DNA of 18,388 nucleotides from SVMC01 sp045601345 (GTDB taxonomy: Bacteria > Bacillota > Clostridia > Oscillospirales > Oscillospiraceae), in the NCBI GenBank assembly GCA_045601345.1, contig JAZRZL010000029.1, positions 1 through 18,388 of the forward strand, read 5' to 3'. A program made the translations under genes and the position numbers. Every line of letters starts with the position of its first letter. The first letter of the stretch is position 1. The notes below the pieces were generated by a model. That model saw only the letters and a list, made by a program, of their open reading frames with translations. It searched no databases and was not told where the DNA came from. Below are positions 1 through 9,387 of this stretch, in pieces.

Positions 1-30
1 AAATTTAAACTGTTTTTTTCGGTCAAGTTA

Positions 31-3000
31 TTATAAGAAGCTGACCTGACTGGTTTCGGGAAGATCACCGAAAGCACCAGCAATTTTCAGGTTTTCAATA
101 TGGGTCTGAGAAACCTTGGGACAGGCATTAGAGAATTCTTCGATCGACAGGAATTGCTGATCTTTTCTTCCCTCATAGATATCCCATGCAGCAGTTTCGC
201 CAAGACCCGACACTGCAACAAAGGGCGGCAGAAGCTGCTCATCCTGAATGATAAATTGGGTTGCATGAGACTGATACAGATCAATCGGCGCAAAGGTAAA
301 GCCCCGGAGATAGAATTCGTAGCAGACCTCCAATGTGGTCAGAAGATCATCATCCTTTGCGGTGGAATCCGGGTTCGACTTGATGGTCTCAATACTGGCA
401 ACCACCTTTTCCTTCCCCTGCGTCATCATGGACGCATCAAAGCCGCCCTTTTGACTCCGGCGATAGAAATAGGCTGCATAGAATGCCAGTGGCTCATGCA
501 CCTTAAACCACGCAATGCGAAAGGCCATCATAACATAAGCAACCGCGTGTGCCTTCGGGAACAAGTATTTGATTTTCTTGCACGAGCCGATATACCATTC
601 CGGCACACCCGCCGCAATCATTTCCTGCTCTGCACCATCGGGAAGGCCTCTTCCTTTTCTTACAGCCTCCATGATCTTGAAGGAGCGTTTTTCCGGCATA
701 CCGCAGGAAATCAGATAGTTCATAATATCATCGCGGCAGCCGATGGCCTGTCCGACCGTGGCTGTCTTGGACAGAATCAGTTCACGCGCATTGCCCAGCC
801 AGACATCGGTACCGTGGGAGAAGCCGGAAAGACGAATGAGGGTATCAAATTCTGTCGGTTGCGTCTCCTGAAGCATACCTCTGGTAAAGCCGGTGCCGAA
901 TTCCGGGATGGCAACTGAACCAACCGGCCCCAGAATCGGGTCATTTTCATAGCCCAATACCTTGGATGAGATGAAAATGGACATGGTATCCGGGTCATCC
1001 AGCGGGATTTTTCGGGCATTAACTCCGGTCAAATCCTCCAGCATTCGGATCATGGTAGGGTCATCATGCCCCAGCATATCCAGCTTCAGCAAGTTTTCCT
1101 CCATGCAGTGGTATTCAAAATGGGTAGTGACCCACTCCGAATCCGGGGCATCGGCAGGATGCTGCACCGGGCAGAAATCGTAAATCTCATTTTCCTGCGG
1201 GATAACCACCAGACCGCCGGGATGCTGGCCAGTGGTGCGCTTCACACCAACACATCCCAATGCAAGGCGCTGTTCCTCTGCACGGTTGACGGTCTTTTCC
1301 CGTTCGGATAAATATTTTTTCACATAACCAAAGGCCGTTTTCTCTGCTACCGTGCCAATGGTACCGGCACGGAAAACGTGCTCTTTTCCGAACATTTCCA
1401 CGCAATAGGCATGGGCTCTGGCCTGATATTCTCCTGAGAAGTTCAGGTCAATGTCTGGAACCTTATCGCCGCCGAATCCAAGGAAGGTTTCAAAGGGAAT
1501 ACCAAAGCCTTCCTTTGCTAATCTTTCGCCGCATTTGGGGCAGCGTGCATTCGGTAAATCCGCACCGCAGGCAGCATTTTGCTTTGCCCAGATTGCCCGC
1601 TCAACGATTTTCTGATCCGCACTATCCTCCCCTTCGGCATGAATGGAAGCCGTATCAAATGTTGTAAATTTGCACGCGGGATTGGGACAGCGATAGTGCG
1701 GCGGGAAGGAATTTACCTCCGTAATGCCGGAGAGATAGGCTACAATAGAAGAGCCAACGGAGCCACGCGAGCCAACCAGATAGCCGTTTTCCAGAGAATT
1801 CTGCACAAGCTTCTGGGCGGACATATAAATCACATCGTAATGGCAGTTGATAATATCGCCCAGCTCAGTCTCCACGCGCTTTGTAATCAGCTCGGGGGGA
1901 TTTTCGCCATAAAGCTCATGAAGCTTGCCGTAAACCAGCGATTTCAAATCCTCAACCGAATTCTCAATCGAAGGTGCAAAAAGATTATGCGGCACCGGGC
2001 GGATCGTATCACACATATCGGCAATCAGATTGGTGTTGGTCACGACCACCTCAAAGGCCTTTTCCTTGCCCAAATAAGAAAATTCCTCCAGCATTTCATC
2101 CGTGGTCTTAAAATACAGGGGCAAATCCCGATCCGCGTCCTCATAGCCCTTGGTGGCAAGGAGAATATGGCGGAACGGCTCATCCTCCGGGTTCAGAAAG
2201 TGTACATCGCCTGTGGCACAGACGGGTTTTCCCAGCTCTTCGCCAAGCTCGACAATGGTGCGGTTGAAATTCCGCAGTTCTTCCTCATCCTCAGCCAATC
2301 CCTTTGCCAGCATAAAGCGGTTGTTGCAAAGCGGCTGGATTTCCAGAAAATCATAAAAGGATGCCAGACGTTTAAGCTCTGCATGGCTCTTTCGTGCCAC
2401 AACGGCCTGAAACAGCTCTCCTGCTTCACAGGCAGCACCGATAATGATACCTTCACGCCACTTAATCAGCTCGGATTTTGGAATTCTGGGGACACGCTTA
2501 TAATATTCCAGATTGCCAAGCGAAATGAGACGATACAAATTCCGAAGGCCGGTCTGATTTTTGGCAAGCAAAATGATGTGCCGGGTATGCCGTCCATCCA
2601 GTCTGCCGCCGGAACGAAGGGTTTCCATGGCCGGGTTTACCCCGTGCAGATCATGAATTCCCCACTCCTCCATCATTTTGATAAAGCGCATGAGAAGATA
2701 GCCGCAGGTGATTGCATCGTCAGAAGCGCGATGATGCTGGAAATCAGGCAGGCTCAGCGCATCGGCTACAATATTCAGCTTATATTTTCCAAGCTTTGGC
2801 AATAGATTCTGGGCAAGGATCAGGGTATCTACATAGGTTGGAGCGAAGGGAATGTTGCAGCGCTCACAGGCGGCCGTAATAAAGCCTACATCAAAGTCCG
2901 CATTATGGGCACAGAGCGGACGATCACCGCAGAAAGCAAGAAATTCCGGCAGAATCTCCCCAATTTTGGGGGCACCCTTCAGCATTTCATCGGTAATTCC

Positions 3001-4410
3001 TGTCAGATCGGTAATCTTTTTTTCAAGCTTTCGACCCGGATCAACAAAGGTCTGAAAGCGGTCAATCACCTCGCCATCACGCATGATCACAGCGCCGATC
3101 TCGGTGATTTCATCCTGCCTTGCAGAAAGGCCGGTGGTTTCCAAATCGAAAGCAACAAATTCATCGTGGAAATCTGCATTTTTGTCACCGTGGACAACAA
3201 TGCGGTCATCTACGTCGTTTACATAATATCCTTCACAGCCATAGAGGATTTTCATTGGCTCCTCTGTGCCTGCAATCTTGCAGCCCCATTCCACGGTATG
3301 CATGGCATCCGGGAAGGACTGTGCGCCACCGTGGTCGGTAATGGCAATCGCCTTGTGTCCCCAACCGGCGGCAGTACGTACCGCTGTCATCGTATCGGTC
3401 AGGGCATCCATGGAGGACATGGTGGTATGCAGATGCAGCTCCACACGCTTCTGCTCTGCCGTGTCCTTGCGAACCGGTCGCTTGCCCTCCATAATGGCCA
3501 GCGGCTCCACGACCAGATCGTTTTCAAATTTATTGAAATTCACTCGCCCATAAATTTTTATCCAGATGCCGGGTTTCTTCTTTTTCACGTTAGGTGCATA
3601 AATCCCGTCAATAATCGGCTTTGCCTTTTCCGCCTCCATAAACTGATTGATACGCACAGAGCTGTGGTAATCGGTAACATCAAAGCTGATTACCCAGGCA
3701 TTGCGTTTTTTCAGCTCCCGGTGGTTCACGGAAATGACTTCCCCTTCAATGATGATCCGACCCATATCCAGCGTCAGTTCAGAAATCGGCGTTACCTCTC
3801 CATGGAAGGGCTTACCGTACAGCGCACCCGGCTCCAGTTGCGGTGTAGCCTTTTCTTTTTCTGTAGAGATCGGAATCGGTTGGGCTTTCATAGCCTCCAT
3901 GCGGATAGCATGGGTTTGCTCAAATAGAGCCTCACGATCAAGCTCCTGTCCTGAATGCAGCACAATTGGGATTGGCTCACCAAACTGTGCATACAGGAGC
4001 GTCTCCACCTGCTTCAGATGGGGCGTGATCTCTTTGACACCGTTGCCCTGCAAATACAGATGGATGGAACGCTCGGACACATTCGGCTCCCAGCGAGCAC
4101 CCGCCAAAATGGCTCTGGCGGGAGAATAAACACCCACCAGAGCACGGGTCAGCTCCTGCGGCTCCACCTGTGATAAACAGGACAGAGGAAAAGAAGGAAG
4201 TATTTCAATATTTCTTAAATGATATGCTTTTTTCAGACCATCGGAGCAGCGATGAAGTGCCGCCGCAGTGTGATACGAAGAAAAATGTACCGTCAAGTGC
4301 AGTGCGCGGAACTCCGGATCTAACGCCGCATCCAGAATGGTCATATCCTCCAGCACAGGCAGAAGCTCCTGCTCTGGCTGATATAAGGGGAACATGGTAA
4401 AGAAATTCAT
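31..4410 (-). CDS. polC: DNA polymerase III, PolC-type alpha subunit
   Basis: Replicative DNA polymerase of low-GC Gram-positives, with polymerase and 3'-5' proofreading activity in one cytoplasmic polypeptide of 1459 aa (the Bacillus enzyme is about 1440). Visible in order: an N-terminal domain; an OB-fold region at about 215-305; a PHP domain starting with HLHTT at 326-330, into which a DEDDh exonuclease is inserted (D422, E424, D505, H560, D565; AFDLETTG); a palm with SRGSVGSS near 881-888; a Cys cluster (C908, C913, C957, C960); catalytic aspartates in PDIDLNFSGEYQ (D986, D988); and a C-terminal DNA-binding/HhH-like tail. The Cys cluster is slightly odd: the first pair is CxxxxC and the loop between the pairs looks longer than I recall for B. 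subtilis PolC. The start is ATG at 4410, 3 nt after the ispG stop. No strong Shine-Dalgarno is seen, so translation is probably coupled; ATG at 4395 is an alternative. It is the last gene of the block inside the window, with no terminator hairpin in bases 1-30. Confidence 0.98.
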   Translation of the reverse strand: MNFFTMFPLYQPEQELLPVLEDMTILDAALDPEFRALHLTVHFSSYHTAAALHRCSDGLKKAYHLRNIEILPSFPLSCLSQVEPQELTRALVGVYSPARAILAGARWEPNVSERSIHLYLQGNGVKEITPHLKQVETLLYAQFGEPIPIVLHSGQELDREALFEQTHAIRMEAMKAQPIPISTEKEKATPQLEPGALYGKPFHGEVTPISELTLDMGRIIIEGEVISVNHRELKKRNAWVISFDVTDYHSSVRINQFMEAEKAKPIIDGIYAPNVKKKKPGIWIKIYGRVNFNKFENDLVVEPLAIMEGKRPVRKDTAEQKRVELHLHTTMSSMDALTDTMTAVRTAAGWGHKAIAITDHGGAQSFPDAMHTVEWGCKIAGTEEPMKILYGCEGYYVNDVDDRIVVHGDKNADFHDEFVAFDLETTGLSARQDEITEIGAVIMRDGEVIDRFQTFVDPGRKLEKKITDLTGITDEMLKGAPKIGEILPEFLAFCGDRPLCAHNADFDVGFITAACERCNIPFAPTYVDTLILAQNLLPKLGKYKLNIVADALSLPDFQHHRASDDAITCGYLLMRFIKMMEEWGIHDLHGVNPAMETLRSGGRLDGRHTRHIILLAKNQTGLRNLYRLISLGNLEYYKRVPRIPKSELIKWREGIIIGAACEAGELFQAVVARKSHAELKRLASFYDFLEIQPLCNNRFMLAKGLAEDEEELRNFNRTIVELGEELGKPVCATGDVHFLNPEDEPFRHILLATKGYEDADRDLPLYFKTTDEMLEEFSYLGKEKAFEVVVTNTNLIADMCDTIRPVPHNLFAPSIENSVEDLKSLVYGKLHELYGENPPELITKRVETELGDIINCHYDVIYMSAQKLVQNSLENGYLVGSRGSVGSSIVAYLSGITEVNSFPPHYRCPNPACKFTTFDTASIHAEGEDSADQKIVERAIWAKQNAACGADLPNARCPKCGERLAKEGFGIPFETFLGFGGDKVPDIDLNFSGEYQARAHAYCVEMFGKEHVFRAGTIGTVAEKTAFGYVKKYLSEREKTVNRAEEQRLALGCVGVKRTTGQHPGGLVVIPQENEIYDFCPVQHPADAPDSEWVTTHFEYHCMEENLLKLDMLGHDDPTMIRMLEDLTGVNARKIPLDDPDTMSIFISSKVLGYENDPILGPVGSVAIPEFGTGFTRGMLQETQPTEFDTLIRLSGFSHGTDVWLGNARELILSKTATVGQAIGCRDDIMNYLISCGMPEKRSFKIMEAVRKGRGLPDGAEQEMIAAGVPEWYIGSCKKIKYLFPKAHAVAYVMMAFRIAWFKVHEPLAFYAAYFYRRSQKGGFDASMMTQGKEKVVASIETIKSNPDSTAKDDDLLTTLEVCYEFYLRGFTFAPIDLYQSHATQFIIQDEQLLPPFVAVSGLGETAAWDIYEGRKDQQFLSIEEFSNACPKVSQTHIENLKIAGAFGDLPETSQVSFL

Positions 4411-4413
4411 ATT

Positions 4414-5460
4414 TTACAAAGTATCAATGTAAGACAAGAGAGCGGGCAGCAGGGATTCATAGGGCATTTTTTCAATCAGCTCTCCCTTAACGAACAATAC
4501 ACCGCAGTCATCGCCACCGGCAATGCCCACATCGGCCTGCCTTGCTTCGCCGGGGCCGTTGACTACACAGCCCATCACAGCAACCGTAAGTTGCTTTTTG
4601 CAATCCTTGAGTGCTTCCTCCACCTGACGGGTCAAACCAATCAGGTCGATTCTGGTACGGCCACAGGTGGGACAGGAAATGATATTCACGCCATCCTTAC
4701 GAAGACCCGCTGCCTTTAAAATGGCCTTGGCAGCCTCTACCTCCTGCACCGGGTCAGCCGTGAGGGAAACACGGATGGTATCGCCAATGCCCATGCACAG
4801 AAGGCCGCCGATTCCGACTGCGGATTTGATTGTGCCCATATATTCGGTTCCGGTTTCCGTAACACCCACGTGCAGAGGATAGCTGGAACGCTCAGAGAAG
4901 AGCCGATAGGCCTCCATCATGACAGGCACATCGGACGACTTCATGGAGACGCATATATCAAAAAAGCCAAAGCGCTCCAGAAGGGCAATATGCGAAAAAG
5001 CGCTGTCCACAAGCGCGTTGGCCGTCGGACGGCCATAGCGCTGTAACAGGGACTTTTCCAGACTGCCGCCATTGACACCAATGCGGATGGGAATGTGGTG
5101 TGCCCGACAGCAATCTACCACGGCACGTACCCGGTCTTCTCCGCCGATGTTGCCGGGATTGATGCGAATTTTAGATGCACCGGCCTCTGCTGCGGCAATG
5201 GCAAGACGGTAATCAAAATGGATATCCGCTACCAAAGGCAATGGGGAGCGGTCAACGATCTGGCCGAAAGCAGTCGCTGCTTCCATATCCGGGACTGCCA
5301 GACGGGCAATCTCACAGCCTGCCGCGGCCAGCGCCTTGATCTGGAACAGGCTTGCCTCTACATCGGTGGTTTTTGTATTCAGCATGGACTGTACCGAAAC
5401 CGGCGCATTGCCGCCAATTTTGATATTGCCAACGCTGATCTGTCTTGTAACATTTCTCAT
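4414..5460 (-). CDS. ispG: 4-hydroxy-3-methylbut-2-enyl-diphosphate synthase (MEP pathway)
   Basis: IspG (GcpE) reductively converts 2-C-methylerythritol 2,4-cyclodiphosphate to HMBPP, the penultimate step of the MEP isoprenoid pathway, using a [4Fe-4S] cluster. The 348-aa length fits the short bacterial form. The N-terminal TIM-barrel half begins with a typical GNIKIGGNAPVSVQSM segment. The cluster ligands are visible as ISCPTCGR (C263, C266) and MGCVVNGPGEA (C298), and E305 occupies the usual fourth-ligand position. The start at 5460 is preceded by AGAGGA, which overlaps the 3' end of rseP; the rseP stop is 4 nt upstream and polC begins 3 nt downstream, so the three genes are almost certainly co-transcribed. 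Together with dxr two genes upstream it shows that this organism makes isoprenoids by the MEP route. Nothing is missing or truncated. Confidence 0.97.
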   Translation of the reverse strand: MRNVTRQISVGNIKIGGNAPVSVQSMLNTKTTDVEASLFQIKALAAAGCEIARLAVPDMEAATAFGQIVDRSPLPLVADIHFDYRLAIAAAEAGASKIRINPGNIGGEDRVRAVVDCCRAHHIPIRIGVNGGSLEKSLLQRYGRPTANALVDSAFSHIALLERFGFFDICVSMKSSDVPVMMEAYRLFSERSSYPLHVGVTETGTEYMGTIKSAVGIGGLLCMGIGDTIRVSLTADPVQEVEAAKAILKAAGLRKDGVNIISCPTCGRTRIDLIGLTRQVEEALKDCKKQLTVAVMGCVVNGPGEARQADVGIAGGDDCGVLFVKGELIEKMPYESLLPALLSYIDTL

Positions 5461-5464
5461 TTTT

Positions 5465-6523
5465 CTATCCTCTGAATATCAGCATCCATACATCATGGAA
5501 GGTAATAAATGCCATAAACAGCAGCAGCAGGATCATGCCGCCTGCATGAATATAGCCCTCGTATTTTGGATCAATTTTGCGCCGCAGAATAAACTCCAGA
5601 AGCGTTGTGACCAGCAGGAAAAAGATTCTGCCGCCATCAAGTGCAGGAATGGGGAGAAGATTCATGACCGCAAGATTCACCGCAATGAAGGCCGCCAAAT
5701 AGAATACATTTTGAATGCCTTCTGCCGTGTTCTCGGCAGCCTTACCGCTTTCGGACATGGTATGCACGATGGTAACGGGGCCGCCCATATCGGAAAGGCC
5801 GGCACGCCCGGTGATAAGATCACTCAGACCCATGCGCACCATGCGGGAAAAGTCAATGCAGGTGTACCAGCTATTCTTTAAAAGCGCACCAAAGCCGGTT
5901 TCTACAGCTCCCAGATTCATGCCGTAACGAAGCTGCTTTTCGCCATCTATTTCATATTCCTTTTTTGCAAGAGGGAAATTGGTCAACTGTACCATTTTTC
6001 CATCGCGCTTCACGACCAGTTGTGCGGTTCCTGTTGTATTGCGTTCAAGGAGCATACTGACATCCTGATAAAGATAAACCCGCTCGCCGTCAATGGAATA
6101 GAAGGTATCTCCTTCCATCAGACCGGCTGATTGCATTGGGCTATCCTCGAAAAAGCTGTCGATGGTAGGCGTATAGAAGCCGCTGGCAGAGGAAAAGAGA
6201 ATGGTAACGATCAGCAGACCCATGAGATAATTCATGGCCGCACCTGCAACAAGGATCAATAAGCGCTTCCACCACTTGGCACTGGTAAAGGCTCTGGGAT
6301 TCTCGCTCAGGGCATCCTCTCCCTCCATAGCACAGAAGCCGCCAATCGGGATGCATCGCAGGGAATAGGTGGTCTCGCCAACTGTCTTCTGCCAAAGGAC
6401 AGGCCCCATACAGATGGCAAACTCATTTACCTTGACACCGGTAGCCTTCGCTGTAAGGAAATGACCCAGCTCATGGACAAAAATGAGAATACCGAAAATC
6501 AGAATTGCTAAAACAATATACAT
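5465..6523 (-). CDS. rseP: RseP/RasP-type site-2 intramembrane zinc metalloprotease
   Basis: Membrane-embedded M50 protease (RasP in Bacillus, RseP in E. coli) that cleaves membrane-spanning anti-sigma factors and remnant signal peptides inside the bilayer. The 352-aa protein has a hydrophobic first segment containing the zinc-binding HELGH (H17, E18, H21). A second membrane segment lies at about 88-112, and a single PDZ-like domain spans about 118-185 (FFEDSPMQSAGLMEGD...). The third zinc ligand sits in LLPIPALDGGR (D296 in the LDG motif), and a C-terminal membrane segment at about 328-345 completes the fold. One PDZ domain matches the Gram-positive form; the E. coli enzyme has two. It sits between dxr (18-nt gap) and ispG (4-nt gap), its usual neighbourhood in Clostridia. 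An AGAGG-like ribosome binding site precedes the ATG at a rather long distance. The gene name follows family convention; the substrate here is unknown. Confidence 0.95.
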   Translation of the reverse strand: MYIVLAILIFGILIFVHELGHFLTAKATGVKVNEFAICMGPVLWQKTVGETTYSLRCIPIGGFCAMEGEDALSENPRAFTSAKWWKRLLILVAGAAMNYLMGLLIVTILFSSASGFYTPTIDSFFEDSPMQSAGLMEGDTFYSIDGERVYLYQDVSMLLERNTTGTAQLVVKRDGKMVQLTNFPLAKKEYEIDGEKQLRYGMNLGAVETGFGALLKNSWYTCIDFSRMVRMGLSDLITGRAGLSDMGGPVTIVHTMSESGKAAENTAEGIQNVFYLAAFIAVNLAVMNLLPIPALDGGRIFFLLVTTLLEFILRRKIDPKYEGYIHAGGMILLLLFMAFITFHDVWMLIFRG

Positions 6524-6541
6524 GAAAACAATGCCTCTTTT

Positions 6542-7684
6542 TCAGGAATTGAGAACTGCCGCTCTTGCCCTGCGGTCGGCTTCCAGGATGTCCTCCAGTG
6601 TATCGCCTCGCGTAACTGGCACTGCATCCATGGCAGCGCGTACCCTCTCCTCAATCTGGGAGATGGTGATTTGGTCTGTCAAGAACAGGCCGACAGCCGC
6701 TTCATTGGCACCATTCATGATGGCACAGGCCGTACCGCCGGTTTTGGCAGCTTCGATTGCCAGAGAAAGGCAGCCGAAGGTCTCCATATCCGGCTTTGCA
6801 AAGGTCAGAGGCGGGCAGGAGAAAAGATCAAGGGTCGGGGCAGGACACACCGCCCTGTCAGGATAGGTCAGGGCAAGCTGAATGGGAATACGCATATCCG
6901 GCATTCCCAACTGTGCAAGCACGGCACCATCACAATATTCCACAAGGCTATGGACAATGCTCTGCCGATGGATTGCAACCTCAATCCGCTCCAGCGGCAT
7001 GGCGTAAAGATGCATGGCTTCAATGATTTCCAGACCCTTATTCATCAGGGTGGAGCAGTCCACGGTGATTTTCGATCCCATGCGCCAGTTGGGATGCTTG
7101 AGGGCATCCTCTTTTGTCATGTGGGAAAGCTCTTCACGGTTCATGCCATAGAAGGAGCCGCCGGAGCAGGTCAGAATCAGCTTCTTCACCTGTGTACGGT
7201 CACGGCAGCCAAGCAAGCACTGAAAAATTGCGGAATGCTCGGAATCCACGGGAATGATTTCCGCGCCATATTTTTTTGCCTCGGCCATAACCAGTGCGCC
7301 TGCGCAAACCATGGTCTCTTTATTGGCAAGGCCGATGCGCTTTCCTGCGCGAATGGCAGCTAAGGTCGGGCGAAGACCCAGCATACCCACAACAGAAGTG
7401 ATCACCGTGTCAGCCTCAGGTAAAGCTGCCACAGTGAGCATACCTTCCTCGCCGCAGAGTATTTCAATTTTTTGTCCCCCCAGAGCCTCGCGCAGTTGAA
7501 GCGCGGCAAACTGGGTGGCCATAACGGCGAAGGACGGCTGGAACATCCGGCACTGCTCCGCCATAAGGGCGACATTGCCGCCTGCCGCCAATGCGCAAAT
7601 CTTAATAGGAAGATGGCGGACAACATCCAGCGTCTGTCTTCCGATCGAACCGGTGCTGCCCAGAATCACGAGATTCTTTGTCAT
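6542..7684 (-). CDS. dxr: 1-deoxy-D-xylulose-5-phosphate reductoisomerase
   Basis: Dxr (IspC) performs the committed MEP-pathway step: NADPH-dependent rearrangement and reduction of DXP to 2-C-methylerythritol 4-phosphate in the cytoplasm. The 380-aa length is typical. The N-terminal nucleotide-binding loop reads GSTGSIG (9-15). The divalent-metal site is visible in VDSEHSA (D147, E149) and MNKGLE (E219), with the family HPNW loop at 197-200 and an IGLANKET segment at 117-124. The TxSGGxF loop reads TCSGGSF, where TASGGPF is more common; this is a modest variation close to the substrate site. The ATG at 7684 has a GAGG ribosome binding site that overlaps the last codons of cdsA, so the genes are translationally close. 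It lies in the conserved uppS-cdsA-dxr-rseP order. Confidence 0.97.
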   Translation of the reverse strand: MTKNLVILGSTGSIGRQTLDVVRHLPIKICALAAGGNVALMAEQCRMFQPSFAVMATQFAALQLREALGGQKIEILCGEEGMLTVAALPEADTVITSVVGMLGLRPTLAAIRAGKRIGLANKETMVCAGALVMAEAKKYGAEIIPVDSEHSAIFQCLLGCRDRTQVKKLILTCSGGSFYGMNREELSHMTKEDALKHPNWRMGSKITVDCSTLMNKGLEIIEAMHLYAMPLERIEVAIHRQSIVHSLVEYCDGAVLAQLGMPDMRIPIQLALTYPDRAVCPAPTLDLFSCPPLTFAKPDMETFGCLSLAIEAAKTGGTACAIMNGANEAAVGLFLTDQITISQIEERVRAAMDAVPVTRGDTLEDILEADRRARAAVLNS

Positions 7685-7690
7685 AGAATT

Positions 7691-8524
7691 TTACCTCGGG
7701 GTTGTTGAAAATTGTGTAATAAACGGAAGCAGCAATACCAGTGCCTCCACAAGCGGGGCAACCACAACCATGGAGTCAAAGCGATCCAAAATGCCGCCAT
7801 GACCGGGGAGAATGTTGCCATAATCCTTGATCTTTGCCTGACGCTTGATCACAGAGAAAACGAGATCACCGACAATGGAGCCAAGGGAACCCACTGCGCC
7901 ATAGATGACAGCATAGAAATAATTCACCGTCATCTTGAAGCCAAGCTGCAAAATCATCGCATAGAGCGCCATAGCCGCCATCGCAGACAGCACACCGCCA
8001 ATGGCACCCTCAATGGTTTTTTTCGGGCTGATAATGGGAGCAAGCTTATGCCGCCCAAAGGCTCTGCCTGCAAAATAAGCGCCGGTATCTGCCATAAAGG
8101 CAATCACACAGGGCACAAGAACTAAAAATCTTCCACCCTCCATCATCTGGAGTCTGACAAGTGCCGTAAGCATATAGGGCACTACAATGCCGGAGAATGC
8201 CGCCACGCACACGACCGGGAACTTCAGGGCGCTGTGGGCAATCATCAGCTCCATGGCAAGCAGGAGGAAGAAGATGACCATCATTAAGATTCCCCATCCC
8301 TGCGGGCAGAGCTTCCAGCTCCAGAAAGAAATCCCGATGCTCATGAGGGCAGCATACAGCATCAGGCGCAGATTTGGCGCAAGCTTTGTCACGCCCATCA
8401 GCTCCCAAACCGCAACTACACACATGAGGGAGAGCAAAATCGCCGTAGCAACCGGGGGCAGCACCAAAAGCACGACCAAAAGCAGGGGCAGTGCAACGGC
8501 TGCTGCAATCATCCTTGTTTTCAT
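7691..8524 (-). CDS. cdsA: Phosphatidate cytidylyltransferase (CDP-diglyceride synthase)
   Basis: CdsA makes CDP-diacylglycerol from phosphatidic acid and CTP at the cytoplasmic membrane, the branch point for phospholipid synthesis. The 277-aa protein is mostly hydrophobic, with several predicted membrane spans (for example 5-45, 55-95, 103-123, 133-152, 175-195 and 203-222). The C-terminal family signature lies at 224-250: a Ser followed by KRQAKIKD and LPGHGGILDRFDS, with the conserved Asp residues for the metal pair. The upstream segment ISPKKTIEGAIGG is also typical. Its ATG overlaps the uppS stop by 4 bp (ATGA), a classic coupling arrangement, and dxr follows after 6 nt. The position directly after uppS is the standard Bacillota order. 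Confidence 0.96.
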   Translation of the reverse strand: MKTRMIAAAVALPLLLVVLLVLPPVATAILLSLMCVVAVWELMGVTKLAPNLRLMLYAALMSIGISFWSWKLCPQGWGILMMVIFFLLLAMELMIAHSALKFPVVCVAAFSGIVVPYMLTALVRLQMMEGGRFLVLVPCVIAFMADTGAYFAGRAFGRHKLAPIISPKKTIEGAIGGVLSAMAAMALYAMILQLGFKMTVNYFYAVIYGAVGSLGSIVGDLVFSVIKRQAKIKDYGNILPGHGGILDRFDSMVVVAPLVEALVLLLPFITQFSTTPR

Positions 8525-9261
8525 TTTTTCACGCCTCCAAACCTGCGGGAACGGGAATGATATACGGCTATGGCCTTCTCCAAATCATCCGGTGTGAAAT
8601 CCGGCCACAGCACATCTGTAAATACATATTCACTATAGGCCGACTGCCATAACAGGAAATTTGAAGTGCGAATTTCTCCGCTGGGTCGAATGATCAATTC
8701 AGGGTCGGGTACATCGGCGGAATAAAGATAGGAAGAAAACATCTGTTCATTCAGCTCCTCTGGCTTTCTGCGCCCCTGTGCGCAATCCTCAGCAAAATGC
8801 CGCGCAGCCATGACGAGCTCATCCCGTCCGCCATAATTCAGGCAGAAATTGACCTGTACGCCCTCATACACCTTGGAGCGCTCTGCTGCCGCCTCACACA
8901 GGGCGCGAAGCTCCGGTGTCAGTCGGGACAGATCCCCGAAGAACACAAAGCGAACCTGATTCTTCTCCATATCCCGCAGTGCTTCCTCAAGATAGGTACC
9001 CAAAAGCTTCATAATGGCAGAAACCTCTTCCTGAGACCGCTTCCAGTTCTCTGTGGAGAAGGCATACACCGTCAGATAGCGGACACCGATGGCCTTACAG
9101 TAGTTTGCAATGGTGCGGAAGGTCTCTGCCCCATAGGCATGTCCGGCATACCGCGGCATACCACGTTTGGTTGCCCAGCGTCCGTTGCCGTCCATAATAA
9201 TGGCAATATGCACAGGCACAGGACGTGCCGCTTTGTCTTGTTTTTTTCTGAATAATCCCAT
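8521..9261 (-). CDS. uppS: Isoprenyl transferase / undecaprenyl diphosphate synthase
   Basis: UppS is the cis-prenyltransferase that condenses isopentenyl diphosphate units onto farnesyl diphosphate. The product is undecaprenyl diphosphate, the lipid carrier for cell-wall synthesis. The 246-aa protein has the N-terminal IAIIMDGNGRWA motif with catalytic D24, the AFSTENWKR segment at 67-75, and a C-terminal RPSGEIRTSNFLLWQ motif (R192, R198) followed by E211, which binds diphosphate and metal. RTGGE/RTSGE is the more common spelling of the C-terminal motif. The ATG at 9261 has a purine-rich AGGAAAGGAAA ribosome binding site. It overlaps cdsA by 4 bp. In relatives uppS directly follows frr; here a small AT-rich gene separates them, so uppS may depend on its own promoter (candidate at 9292-9320). 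Confidence 0.96.
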   Translation of the reverse strand: MGLFRKKQDKAARPVPVHIAIIMDGNGRWATKRGMPRYAGHAYGAETFRTIANYCKAIGVRYLTVYAFSTENWKRSQEEVSAIMKLLGTYLEEALRDMEKNQVRFVFFGDLSRLTPELRALCEAAAERSKVYEGVQVNFCLNYGGRDELVMAARHFAEDCAQGRRKPEELNEQMFSSYLYSADVPDPELIIRPSGEIRTSNFLLWQSAYSEYVFTDVLWPDFTPDDLEKAIAVYHSRSRRFGGVKK

Positions 9262-9291
9262 AATTGTTTCCTTTCCTGCTGGGATAAGGCA

Positions 9292-9320
9292 ATTAGATAG
9301 ATATCATTTGTTTTTGGTAA
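9292..9320 (-). promoter_or_regulatory. Candidate sigma-A-type promoter for uppS operon
   Basis: Reading the minus strand, TTACCA (-35-like, at 9315-9320) is followed after 17 nt by TCTAAT (-10-like, at 9292-9297), about 30 nt upstream of the uppS start codon. The match is 4/6 and 5/6 to consensus. It is placed where a promoter would be needed if the inserted small gene breaks read-through from frr. It is inferred from the hexamers alone in an AT-rich stretch, so chance occurrence is possible. Confidence 0.35.
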
Positions 9321-9387
9321 CAAACTCACAACATCGCTCGTTTTCGGGAACTGTTACGCAAGTTGTCAATTAATATTTCAGGGTATA

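Noticed and set aside
100..3927. Long plus-strand open frames (for example 100-918, 1579-2805, 2905-3927) opposite polC
   Set aside because: They lie wholly antisense to the conserved polC gene, show Cys/His/Arg-rich composition without any recognisable domain, and have no ribosome binding sites; they arise because the reverse complement of polC codons rarely gives stops.
9262..9387. Terminator after the small AT-rich gene
   Set aside because: Only a weak GTAACA/TGTTAC pair with a long loop is visible; no GC-rich stem with a U-tract.
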